Shown here: piece after piece, positions 27,398-37,017 of the stretch
Layout of the letters: each line of letters starts with the position of its first letter
Numbering within the stretch: the first letter of the stretch is position 1
Origin: CAVXDY01 sp963721335
Lineage (GTDB): Bacteria; Actinomycetota; Thermoleophilia; Miltoncostaeales; Miltoncostaeaceae
Direction: 5' to 3'
Length of the DNA stretch: 64,000 nucleotides
Assembly: GCA_963721335.1 (NCBI GenBank)
Contig: CAVRIV010000008.1
Coordinates: 1,364,001-1,428,000 of the forward strand
Made by a program: the position numbers and the translations under genes
Notes under the pieces: generated by a model
Told to the model about the DNA's origin: nothing
The model's input: the letters and a program-made list of their open reading frames with translations, nothing else
Database searches by the model: none

Positions 27398-29026
27398 CTG
27401 GCCGTCGCAGGCGGGCCCGCGAGGCCCGACACACCGAGCACCACCGGCCATGCGATCCCGGCCGCGGCCCCCGGAACGACGATCTCGGGACGCGAGCTGC
27501 CCCCGGTGGTCACGGGTCCGCCCCGCGAGGCCGAGCCGCCCGGCGAGTACCCCTACACGCGCGGGATCCACCCGCAGATGTACCGCTCGCGCCTCTGGAC
27601 GATGCGCATGTTCGCCGGCTTCGGGGCGCCCGAGGACACGAACGCCCGCTTCCGGCGCCTGCTGGAGCAGGGGCAGACCGGGCTCTCCACCGCCTTCGAC
27701 ATGCCCACCCTGATGGGCTACGACCCCGACCACCCCCTCGCCGAGGGCGAGGTCGGGCGCGAGGGCGTCTCGGTGGCCCACGCCGGCGACATGGCCCGCC
27801 TGTTCGCGGGGATCGACCTCGGGGCGGTCTCGACGTCGATGACGATCTCGGGGCCGGCGCCGGTGGCGCTCGCCCTCTTCGTGGCCGCGGCGGAGGACGC
27901 CGGCGTGCCCCGGGCGGAGCTGCGGGGCACCCTCCAGACGGACATCCTCAAGGAGTTCATCGCCCAGAAGGAGTGGGTGGTGCCCGAGCGCCCGTCGATG
28001 CGCCTGGTGAGCGACCTGATCGAGTTCTGCACGGCCGAGATGCCGCTCTGGCACCCGATCTCGGTGTCCGGCTACCACATCCGCGAGGCCGGGGCGACGG
28101 CCGGCCAGGAGCTGGCCTTCACGATCGCCGACGGCCTGGCCTACGTCGAGGACCTCGTCGCGCGGGGCCTCGATCCCGACGACTTCCTGCCGCGCTTCTC
28201 CTTCTTCTTCAACTTCCACATCGACTTCTTCGAGGAGGTCGCCAAGATCCGGGCCGCGCGGCGCCTCTGGGCCGGCCTCATGCGCGAGCGCGTCGGGGCG
28301 AGGAACCCGAGGTCCTGGCAGCTCCGGACGCACACCCAGACCTCGGGCGTCTCCCTGTCGGCCCAGCAGCCGCTGCTGAACGTCGCCCGCACCGCCATCG
28401 AGGCCCTCGGGGCGGTCATGGCGGGGACGCAGTCGCTGCACACCAACGCCTACGACGAGACGCTCTCCATCCCCACCGTCGAGTCGGCCACCCTCGCCCT
28501 GCGCACCCAGCAGATGATCGCCGGCGAGACGGGCGTCGCCAGCGTGGCCGATCCGCTGGGAGGCTCCTGGCTGGTCGAGCGGCTCACCGACGAGCTCGAG
28601 GCCGAGGCGCGGGACTACATCGCGCGCATCGATGCCCTCGGCGGGATGGTCGCCGCCGTCGAGGCCGGCTTCCCCCAGGCCGAGATCGCCGAGGCCTCCT
28701 ACGTCTACCAGCGCGAGTTCGAGAAGGGCGAGCGCCTGATGGTCGGGGTCAACGCCCACGTCGAGGAGGGCGAGGAGGATCCGGAGATCCACCGCGCCGA
28801 CCCCGCCGTCGAGCGGTCGCAGATCGAGCGCGTGCGGGCCTGGCGCGACGAGCGCGACGCGGCCGGCCACACCGCGGCCCTCGACGCCCTGCGGGCCGCG
28901 TGCGAGGGCGACGAGAACGTGATGCCACGGCTCGTGGCGGCCGCGGGCGCGGGGGCCACCATCGGCGAGCTGTGCGACGTGCTGCGCGAGGTCTGGGGCG
29001 CCTACCGCGACCCGGGCCGCTGGTGA
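27398..29026 (+). CDS. B12-dependent acyl-CoA mutase, large (catalytic) subunit
   Basis: About 542 residues of the methylmalonyl-CoA mutase family: TIM-barrel catalytic part only, without the C-terminal cobalamin-binding DxHxxG domain, which must be a separate protein outside the window. Seen: GEYPYTRGIHPQMY, RTHTQTSGVSLSAQQP, GTQSLHTNAYDE. In true methylmalonyl-CoA mutase the residue before AGF is Tyr (RQYAGF); here it is Phe (RMFAGF), as in isobutyryl-CoA mutase, so the substrate is probably a branched or unbranched acyl-CoA rather than methylmalonyl-CoA. No ATG or GTG fits the N-terminus; CTG 27398 after GAGGAG is the best candidate, and a base error there is possible. Followed by an acyl-CoA dehydrogenase. 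Confidence 0.85.
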   Translation: MAVAGGPARPDTPSTTGHAIPAAAPGTTISGRELPPVVTGPPREAEPPGEYPYTRGIHPQMYRSRLWTMRMFAGFGAPEDTNARFRRLLEQGQTGLSTAFDMPTLMGYDPDHPLAEGEVGREGVSVAHAGDMARLFAGIDLGAVSTSMTISGPAPVALALFVAAAEDAGVPRAELRGTLQTDILKEFIAQKEWVVPERPSMRLVSDLIEFCTAEMPLWHPISVSGYHIREAGATAGQELAFTIADGLAYVEDLVARGLDPDDFLPRFSFFFNFHIDFFEEVAKIRAARRLWAGLMRERVGARNPRSWQLRTHTQTSGVSLSAQQPLLNVARTAIEALGAVMAGTQSLHTNAYDETLSIPTVESATLALRTQQMIAGETGVASVADPLGGSWLVERLTDELEAEARDYIARIDALGGMVAAVEAGFPQAEIAEASYVYQREFEKGERLMVGVNAHVEEGEEDPEIHRADPAVERSQIERVRAWRDERDAAGHTAALDALRAACEGDENVMPRLVAAAGAGATIGELCDVLREVWGAYRDPGRW

Positions 29027-29063
29027 GAACGGGAAAAATCGCGAGGACCCTGGAGCGGATCTG

Positions 29064-30221
<1,158 letters not shown>

Positions 30222-31013
30222 GCTCGGCCAGCTCGGCGGCGCGGGCCAGAAGCGGCGCCGCCTCGGCCTCCATCTCCTCCGCCAGGTACCACCCGGCGGC
30301 GTCGGCGGCGGCGAGCCCGCGCCAGGCATCCACCCGCCGGTCGATCGCCGGCGGACCGTAGCCCCGCACGAGGGCCGCGACCAGGTCCGCCGGGACCGCG
30401 TTGACCTCGACGAGGTAGGCGAGGTCCTCGGCCGGGTCGCCCATGCGGCAGAACTCCCAGTCCACGAGCGCCGGCGCGGAGCCGTTCCAGACGATGTTGG
30501 CCTCCACGAGGTCCCCGTGCAGGAGCCGGAACGGCTCGGGCGCCCCCGGGGCTCCGGCGCTGCGGCGGCAGCCGCGGCCCGCGCGGCCAGGCCCGCGTGG
30601 GCGGTGCCGGCGAGCGCCGCCTCGGCATCCGCCACGCGGGCCGCCCGATAGCCGGCCAGCGTCGTCGCCGGCGCGGTCCACCACCACAGGCCCCCCTCCC
30701 CGGCGCGCCGCGTCTCGTGCACCGCCCGCAGGACGGCGCCCAGGGCACCCGCCTCGCCGGCATCGAGGGCGGCGAGCGGCCGTGGCGCCCCGGGCATGCG
30801 CGAGGACACCAGCAGCCCCGGCTCGCGGGCGACGAGCGCGGGCGCCCACGACGCTCCGGCCACGAGCGCGAGGGCCGCCTCCTCCCGCGCCAGGGCCGCC
30901 TCGGAGCCGCGCTTCTCCACCCTCTGGGAGCCCGGCTCGAGGCCGGTGACCGTGAAGCGATGCGTCATCGCCCGCGAGGCTAACCCGTGCGCGTATGTGA
31001 GACGGTGCCCCGG

Positions 31014-32430
31014 GTGTCCACCCGCCGCACGAAGATCATCGCCACGCTCGGTCCGAGCACCGACGCGCCCGGCCGCATCGACGAGCTGGTGGCCGCGGGG
31101 ATGGACGGCGGGCGCATCAACTGCGCCCACGACGACGCCCGTGGGTGGCGTGCGCGGGCGGCCGCGCTGCGCGAGGCGGCCGAGCGGGCCGGGCGCCCCC
31201 TGGCCCTCCTCGTTCGACCTGGCGGGCCCCAAACCGCGGCTCGGACCCGGCGTGGCGGCGCGCGGGGTGGACCGGGGGGAGGAGCTCGTGTTCGCGTCCC
31301 TCGAGGACGCGACCGACGGCGCCGTGCCGGCGGACTGGCCGCACCTGGCCGATGCCGTCACGGTGGGCCGCTCGGAGATCGTCATCGGCGACGGCACACC
31401 GCGCTTCGCCGTGCTCGCGGCGGACCGCCGGACGGGGGAGGTGAGGGCCCGCTGCGAGCGCCCCGGCGTGATCGCGCCGCGCAAGGGCTTCTACGTGACC
31501 TACGTTCAGGCTCCCCTTCCCACGCTCGGCGAGCGCGACATGGCCGACCTCGAGGTGGCCTGCGAGATGGAGGCCGACTTCGTGGCCCTGTCGTTCGTGC
31601 GCTCGGGCCAGGACGTCCGCCGGCTGCGCGGGGCCCTCGGCGCGCTCGGCAGCGAGGCCCGCGTGATCGCCAAGATCGAGAAGGTGGAGGCGGTGGAGGC
31701 CCTCGACGAGATCGTCTACGTCTCGGACGGCGTCATGGTGGCCCGCGGCGACCTGGGGGTGGAGGCCGGGGTCGCGCGCGTTCCGACCATGCAGAAGAAC
31801 GTCATCCGGACCGCCGGCGCCCAGGGGAAGCTGGTCATCACGGCCACCCAGATGCTCGAGTCGATGGTCGACCGCCCGGAGCCGACCCGGGCGGAGGCGA
31901 CCGACGTGGCGAACGCGATCCTGGACGGCAGCTCCGCGCTGATGCTCTCGGCCGAGACGACGGTGGGCCGCTATCCCGTCGAGGCGGTCGCCGCCATGGA
32001 CGAGATCGCCGTCGAGGCCGAGAGCGGCGCGCTCCTCTCGCTCACCCTCGGCTCGACGACCTCCGGGCGGGCCGAGGCGGTGATGCAGTCGGCGGCCCAC
32101 CTGGCCCAGCAGGTGGACGCCGTCGCGATCGTCGTCACGACCATCAGCGGCGGGTCCGCGCGCGCCGCGGCGAAGTACCGGCCGCGACGGCCCGTGATCG
32201 CCCTCTCGGAGGACGAGCGGGTGCGGCGGCAGCTCGCGCTGGAGTGGGGGGTCGTCTCGGGCCGGCTCCCGCCACGCCCCCACTCCGGGGAGGCGCTCGC
32301 GGCGCTGATGGTGAGCCGGGCGCGCGAGGTGGCCGGGCTCAGCTCGCGGGACGTGGTCGTGCTGGCCTACGGCCCTCCCGGCGCCGGACCCGGCCAGACC
32401 AGCTTCCTCGCGGTGCGGGAGGTGCCCTAG
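31014..32430 (+). CDS. pyk: divergent pyruvate kinase (one indel)
   Basis: About 470 residues. Conserved: TKIIATLGPSTDAPGRI, FDLAGPKPRLGPG, IAKIEKVEAVEALDEI with the catalytic Lys, VMVARGDLGVEAG (metal Asp), VITATQMLESM and DVANAILDGSSALMLSAETT. Departures: the usual RLNFSHG strand is RINCAHD, losing the serine that helps bind potassium, and the B-domain exit reads KGFYVTYVQAPLPTLGERD instead of the usual GVNLPG form. So the fold and most active-site residues are kept, but activity or cation need may differ. Frame change near 31213 (one extra G). GTG 31014 is chosen as the start nearest the first strand. Confidence 0.83.
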
Positions 32431-32807
32431 TCCGCCGCGGCGCCGTCCCGGTCGCCTGGGCGCTGGCCGCGGCGGCCCTGCTCGGCGCCTGCGCGGGCTG
32501 CGGGAGCTCCGAGCCCCGGAGCTCGGTGCCGCCCAGCCGCCTCGAGATCTCGCTCGCCGCCGGGGAGGCCGGCCCCCTCCTGATGCGACTGGACTGCGAG
32601 ATCGCCGACAACACCGCCTGCACGGGGATCGTTGACGCCCTGCGCGAGGACGTCACGTCGGAGGGCTGCGCGCCGATCCCCGACTCCGGATCGCGCATCG
32701 AGGTGACCGGTCGGATCGTGGGCCAGGAGGTCCATCGGGTGCTGCGGAGGCGGACGGACTGCGAGGCCCGGATCTACGACCGCGTGCGGCGGGCGCTCGA
32801 CGGGTAG
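32430..32807 (+). CDS. small lipoprotein resembling a subtilisin-inhibitor domain
   Basis: About 125 residues. The N-terminus is a lipoprotein signal (AWALAAAALLGACAGCG, lipobox LGAC or AGC). The mature part has four cysteines and ends in RIEVTGRIVGQEVHRVLRRRTDCEARI, which matches the closing beta-hairpin of Streptomyces subtilisin inhibitor (a V-x-G-x-W-x-G type strand, then TDGCEIARW). The similarity is pattern-level only. It overlaps the pyk stop; no normal start codon fits (GTC at 32430), so the start may carry a base error. Could restrain secreted proteases such as the subtilase at 11.7 kb; speculative. Confidence 0.55.
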   Translation, partial: VRRGAVPVAWALAAAALLGACAGCGSSEPRSSVPPSRLEISLAAGEAGPLLMRLDCEIADNTACTGIVDALREDVTSEGCAPIPDSGSRIEVTGRIVGQEVHRVLRRRTDCEARIYDRVRRALDG

Positions 32808-33494
32808 CCGCCGGCGCCCCAGCCGAGGATGACGTCGGCGGCCGCCGACAGGCCGCCCACCACGGCGTCGGCGTCGCGGAGCTCGTCGGCCGCGTGAGAT
32901 CCGGTGGCCACCGCGACGCAGCGCGCCCCGCCGGCCCGGGCGCAGCGCACGTCGAGGGGCGTGTCGCCGACCACCACGGCCGGCTCGGCGCACCGGGACG
33001 CGGCCCGGGCCCGGGCGATCGCCACGGGGACCAGCGCGTCGCGCCGCTCGTGATCGGAGCCGAACGCGCCCTCGCCCGCCGGGAAGAAGCCGGCGAGCCC
33101 GACGTGGGCCATCTTCGCCCGTGCGATCGGCTCCAGGTTGCCCGTCAGCAGCGCGAGGGTGACCCCGGCCCGGGCGAGGCGCTCCAGGGCGGGCGCGGCG
33201 TCCGGCGCGGCCCGCGGTGGCGAGCCGGCCTGAGCGGCCGGGTACCGCGACGCGGCGCTCGCCGCCACCGCCGCCATGCCCCGGTCGATCTCCCGCCCGC
33301 TCACGCCGGCGGCGCTCAGCACGAGGCGCACGATCTCGCGGATCGGTGCGGCCGCCGGGCCGGATCGCCGCCACGTCCTCGATCCCGACGGGAATCCCGT
33401 GCACCTGGGCCATCGCGCCGGCGAGCGCCTGGGTGTGGGCCCGAGGGCTGCCGTGCAACAGCGTGCCGTCGATGTCCATGAGGATCAGCACCAC
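32774..33494 (-). CDS. HAD-family phosphatase (one indel)
   Basis: About 240 residues, phosphoglycolate-phosphatase-like. Motif I DIDGTLL with both aspartates near the N-terminus, motif II LALLTGN near 33155, motif III Lys region (GSDHERRDALV), and motif IV VVVGDTPLDVRCA near 32965. The alpha-helical cap sits between motifs I and II, as in subclass I. Frame change near 33360. GTG 33494 or the in-frame ATG 33479 could start translation. Substrate not predictable. Convergent with the lipoprotein gene. Confidence 0.85.
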
Positions 33495-33565
33495 GGCGCA
33501 GGATAGGCAGCCGTCCGGCCTGGCAGACTCCCGCTCGCCCGCGCTGTGCCCATATCGGAGGTCGG

Positions 33566-35959
33566 GTGAGACAGCGGCCCCTCAGATGGCTCGGCGTCGT
33601 CACGATCGCGGCGATCGTCGGCGCGACGGCGTTGGCGACCTTCGCCGCCGTGGGCGCCGAGCGGGACGACGAACGCGACGAGCGAAGCGCGGTCGTGAGC
33701 CTGGTCGTGCGCGACCTGGCGGACACGCTCGACGCGGCCTCGGCGAGCGTCGACGGGCTGGTTGCCGTGGTCGAGACGAGCGACGACGTCTCGAGGCCCG
33801 TGCTCGAGCATGTGGCGGCCGTGCCGCTCGCGCGTCAGCCCGCCCTGACGGCCCTCGCCTGGACGCGGCTGCCGGCGGGCGCGGCCTTCGCCGGCGCCGA
33901 CGATCCGGTCGTCCTCGCGAGGACGGGCTCCGCGGCCGACGGGGCGGACGCGAGCTCCCTCTCCCTGCCGGCCGTCCGGTCCGCCGCCGTCGCCGCGCGC
34001 GACGCCGGCACCACCCGCATGACCACGCCCATCGACGCGCCCGGCGGCGGCCAGGAGGTGCTCCTGGTGACGCCGGTCTACGCCCCGGGCGCGCCGCTGT
34101 CCGACACCGCCGCCCGGCGGCGCGCGCTCCGCGGCTTCGTGACCGGTGCGCTCGACGTCGATGGGCTCGCCCGGGAGGTCGGCGACGACCTTCCCGAGGG
34201 GGCCCGGTTGGCGGTGACCGACGGCGACGCACCCCTGATCGGGGGACCGGACGTGTCGTCCGGCGACGAGGCCGGTGTGGTCGACTTCGCCGGCCGCCGG
34301 TGGGCCGTGGCGGTCGCGGGGGTCGGCGGCGCGTCGAGCGCCATGCCGCTGACCGTCGCCCTGGGGGGTCTCCTCCTGGCGGGCGTCGTGGCACTGCTCT
34401 TCGTGGAGTCCGGCAACCGGGAGCGCGCGGCGTTGGCGGTGGCGGCCACCCGGTCGGCCGAGAGCCAGGAGGCGCGAGCCGCGCTGCGGCGCCTGACCGT
34501 GCGGCACGAGCTGATCCTGGCATCCGCCGGCGACGGGATCATCGGCGTGGACCGCGACGGCCAGACCACGTTCGTGAACGCCGCCGCCGCGCGCATGATG
34601 GGACGTGCGGGCCAGGATCTCGAGGGGATGCCGGCCGACGAGCTGGGCCTGCCGTGGCTGCGGGCCGCGCTCGTGGGCGGGGAGCCGCGCAGCGGGGAGG
34701 AGGACCTCCGCCGGCCCGACGAGTCCACCATCATCGCTGAGCACATCACGACCCCGATCGTGGAGGACGGGCAGACGATCGGCGCGGTCGTCGCCTTCCG
34801 CGACGTGACGGAGCGTCACAAGCGCGAGGAGCAGCGCCGCAAGAGCCTGGCCGCCGCCGAGGAGCGGGCGGCCGTCGACCCGCTCACCGGCCTGGCGAAC
34901 CACCGGACATTCCACGAGCGCCTGCGGACCGAGGTGGAGGGCGCCCGCCGCCGCCGGCGCGGGCTCGCGCTGGTGCTGATGGATCTCGACCACTTCAAGC
35001 GCGTCAACGACGTCCACGGCCACCAGGTGGGCGACCGCGTGCTGCAGCACGCCGCGCGCGTCCTCGCGGCCGAGACGCGCGCGGGCGAGCTGGTGGCCCG
35101 GGTGGGCGGCGAGGAGTTCGCGATGATCCTGCCCGAGGCCGACGCGGACGAGGCCCTCCAGGCCGCCGAGCGGGTGCGCCGCGGCGTCTCGGCCGCCGAC
35201 TTCCCGACGGTCGGCCGGATGACCATGTCCGCCGGGGTCTGCGACATCTCCCAGGCGACCGACGCCGACGCCCTGTATCGGCTTGCCGACGGTGCGCTCT
35301 ACTGGGCCAAGCACCACGGCCGCGACGTGGTGATGCGCTACTCGCCGGAGGTCACCCGGGCGCTGTCCGCCCAGGAGCAGGCCGAGCGCCTCGAGCGCCA
35401 GCAGGCGCTGGTCAGCATCCGCCTCCTCGCCCGCGTGGTGGACGCGAAGGACCCGTCCACCCGCCGCCACTCCGAGCGGGTCGCGGCGCTCTGCGAGGAG
35501 CTGGCGGACGCCCTGGGGTGGCCGCCGGAGCGCTGCCGCCTGCTGGGCGACGCCGGCCTGGTGCACGACGTGGGCAAGATCGGCGTGCCGGACGCGATCC
35601 TCTTCAAGCCGGGGCGGCTTTCACCCGAGGAGTACGAGCAGGTCAAGGAGCACGCCGAGCTGGGAGCCCGCATCGTGGCCGAGGCTCTCACGCCGGAACA
35701 GGTCTCCTGGGTGCGGAGCCACCACGAGCGCTGGGGCGGCGGCGGCTATCCTGCGGGCCTGATGGCCGAACGCATCCCCGAGGGAGCCCGCATCATGGCC
35801 CTGGCCGACGCCTGGGACGTGATGACCTCCCGGCGCCCGTACCGGACCGGGGTCGCGACCCCGGCCGAGGCGATCGCTGAATGCCGCGCCGCCGCGGGCG
35901 ACCAGTTCTGGCCGGCGGCGGTCGAGGCCCTGATCACGATTCGCGGCGGCGGCGAGTGA
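33566..35959 (+). CDS. membrane sensor with PAS, GGDEF and HD-GYP domains
   Basis: 797 residues, uninterrupted. A membrane helix (residues 8-28), a CHASE-like extracytoplasmic sensor to about 255, a second helix (VALGGLLLAGVVALLFV), a PAS domain (LILASAGDGIIGVDRDGQTTFVN), a GGDEF domain with intact GGEEF near residue 514, and a C-terminal HD-GYP phosphodiesterase with HDVGKIGVPDAI and HHERWGGGGYPAGL. It therefore carries both a c-di-GMP synthase and a hydrolase. The feedback site is RAGE rather than RxxD, so product inhibition is probably lost. GTG start at 33566, five bases after GGAGG. Confidence 0.94.
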   Translation: MRQRPLRWLGVVTIAAIVGATALATFAAVGAERDDERDERSAVVSLVVRDLADTLDAASASVDGLVAVVETSDDVSRPVLEHVAAVPLARQPALTALAWTRLPAGAAFAGADDPVVLARTGSAADGADASSLSLPAVRSAAVAARDAGTTRMTTPIDAPGGGQEVLLVTPVYAPGAPLSDTAARRRALRGFVTGALDVDGLAREVGDDLPEGARLAVTDGDAPLIGGPDVSSGDEAGVVDFAGRRWAVAVAGVGGASSAMPLTVALGGLLLAGVVALLFVESGNRERAALAVAATRSAESQEARAALRRLTVRHELILASAGDGIIGVDRDGQTTFVNAAAARMMGRAGQDLEGMPADELGLPWLRAALVGGEPRSGEEDLRRPDESTIIAEHITTPIVEDGQTIGAVVAFRDVTERHKREEQRRKSLAAAEERAAVDPLTGLANHRTFHERLRTEVEGARRRRRGLALVLMDLDHFKRVNDVHGHQVGDRVLQHAARVLAAETRAGELVARVGGEEFAMILPEADADEALQAAERVRRGVSAADFPTVGRMTMSAGVCDISQATDADALYRLADGALYWAKHHGRDVVMRYSPEVTRALSAQEQAERLERQQALVSIRLLARVVDAKDPSTRRHSERVAALCEELADALGWPPERCRLLGDAGLVHDVGKIGVPDAILFKPGRLSPEEYEQVKEHAELGARIVAEALTPEQVSWVRSHHERWGGGGYPAGLMAERIPEGARIMALADAWDVMTSRRPYRTGVATPAEAIAECRAAAGDQFWPAAVEALITIRGGGE

Positions 35960-36696
35960 TCGGCTCGGGCGGGCGCCGCCTGGCGCTGGCCGCCCTCGCC
36001 GTGGGTCTCGTGGCCGTCGGAGGGCTCCTGGCCCTCTCGGTGTCCCTGGTCACCACGGACTCCCAGGGCCGTCGGGACCTGACCGTCGTGGTGGGCCCCG
36101 GCGACAGGACCGCCCCGGCGCCGGCGGTGACCGGCAACGCGCCACCCACCTCCACCCGGGCGCCGGCGCAGGACGAGGACGCCACCGCCGACGCCGCGGG
36201 TGGAGGCGCCGCCGGTGAGGCCGGGCCGGGCCCCGTCGTCCCCGTCGCCTCCCCCCGGCCACCGGCGCCCGCGGGCCCCGCCCGCCCGGCGCCTCGCGCG
36301 CGCCGGTCGCCGCCCACGGTCCCCGCCCCGCCGCCGGCCGCGGTGGTGGTCCCCGTGGTGGGCGTCCCGACGGTCCCCGTCTCCCTGCCGGTGGCCCCCG
36401 TCGTCAGCCCACCCGTCCCGGGAGTCGTCTCGCCGGCCGACCCGGGTGGGGGCCCGCCGACCCCTCCGCCCGACGAGGTCGCGCCGGTGCTCCCCTCCCC
36501 CTCTCCTCCCTCCCCGCCGCCCGCGGACGCGGACGAGTCGCCGCCCACGACCTCGCCCTCGCCGCCCGAGGCGACCGAGCCCGGGGGCGGGGAGGTCACG
36601 AAGCCGCCCCCTGCCGTGTCGGATCCCTGCCCGCCGGATCCCTGCCCTCCGGATCCGTGCCCGCCGGATCCCTGCCCCCCGGATCCCTGTCCCTAA
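35956..36696 (+). CDS. Pro-rich single-pass membrane protein with DPCPP repeats
   Basis: 246 residues. The GTG overlaps the TGA of the c-di-GMP gene, so it is co-transcribed with it. A short cytoplasmic start (SGGRRLALA) and one membrane helix (ALAVGLVAVGGLLALSVSLV) are followed by about 200 residues dominated by Pro/Ala/Val/Ser. It ends in five tandem DPCPP units, giving five regularly spaced cysteines at the very C-terminus. The design suggests a wall-spanning stalk with a cysteine-rich tip. Function unknown; the operon link to a c-di-GMP enzyme suggests a surface or adhesion role, by inference. Confidence 0.7.
   Translation: MIGSGGRRLALAALAVGLVAVGGLLALSVSLVTTDSQGRRDLTVVVGPGDRTAPAPAVTGNAPPTSTRAPAQDEDATADAAGGGAAGEAGPGPVVPVASPRPPAPAGPARPAPRARRSPPTVPAPPPAAVVVPVVGVPTVPVSLPVAPVVSPPVPGVVSPADPGGGPPTPPPDEVAPVLPSPSPPSPPPADADESPPTTSPSPPEATEPGGGEVTKPPPAVSDPCPPDPCPPDPCPPDPCPPDPCP
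36622..36696 (+). repeat. five 15-bp tandem repeats (DPCPP codons)
   Basis: Units GATCCCTGCCCGCCG with small third-position changes; each encodes Asp-Pro-Cys-Pro-Pro, and the last unit runs into the TAA stop. Copy number is likely variable and prone to assembly error. Confidence 0.9.
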
Positions 36697-36856
36697 GCGT
36701 CCCGAGTCGCTAATTGCGTGGCAGTTCCCGGCTGCATCTCATCGCGATACAGCGTCCTCGACCCCCACAATATTCCCGATATTGCGGGGGATCTGCGTCC
36801 TTGTCTCGCTGGAGATTCGCACGGGAACTGCATACGAACTAGCGACTCGGGACGCT
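36696..36856. repeat. 161-bp foldback element, GC-poor, MITE-like or structured RNA
   Basis: Perfect 17-bp outer arms: AGCGTCCCGAGTCGCTA at 36696-36712 and its reverse complement at 36840-36856. Inside, GCAGTTCCCG (36721-36730) pairs with CGGGAACTGC (36822-36831). A central stem (CCCCC-A-CAATAT with ATATTG-C-GGGGG) closes around TCCCG at 36774-36778. Almost the whole element can form one long imperfect hairpin, and it is visibly less GC-rich than its surroundings. Together with 36857-37017, where I see nothing coding or recognisable, it fills a 321-base stretch without genes. Confidence 0.8.
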
Positions 36857-37017
36857 AGGCGGGTTCTCCGGCTCGATCGATAACGGTCGCGGGCCACCGC
36901 CGCCCTGCCCGAAGGAGAAAACCCTCCCCCCACACCCTGGACCGAGGGCCAAGGAACGGGGAGGCGCCGCGGTCGAGACTCTCGGTGCGAGCGGGGTGGA
37001 GTGCACTGCCAACCGGG

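Noticed and set aside
33485..35566. 693-codon minus-strand frame opposite the GGDEF/HD-GYP gene
   Set aside because: Complementary-strand shadow: no domain motif, while the plus strand encodes an intact multi-domain receptor.
36622..36696. CRISPR-like array
   Set aside because: The 15-bp units are contiguous, in frame and coding; there are no spacers, and no cas genes are present.
36857..37017. Possible riboswitch in the GC-rich spacer with GGGG/CCCC blocks
   Set aside because: No conserved core of a known class could be matched, and the nearest same-strand gene starts more than 800 bases away.
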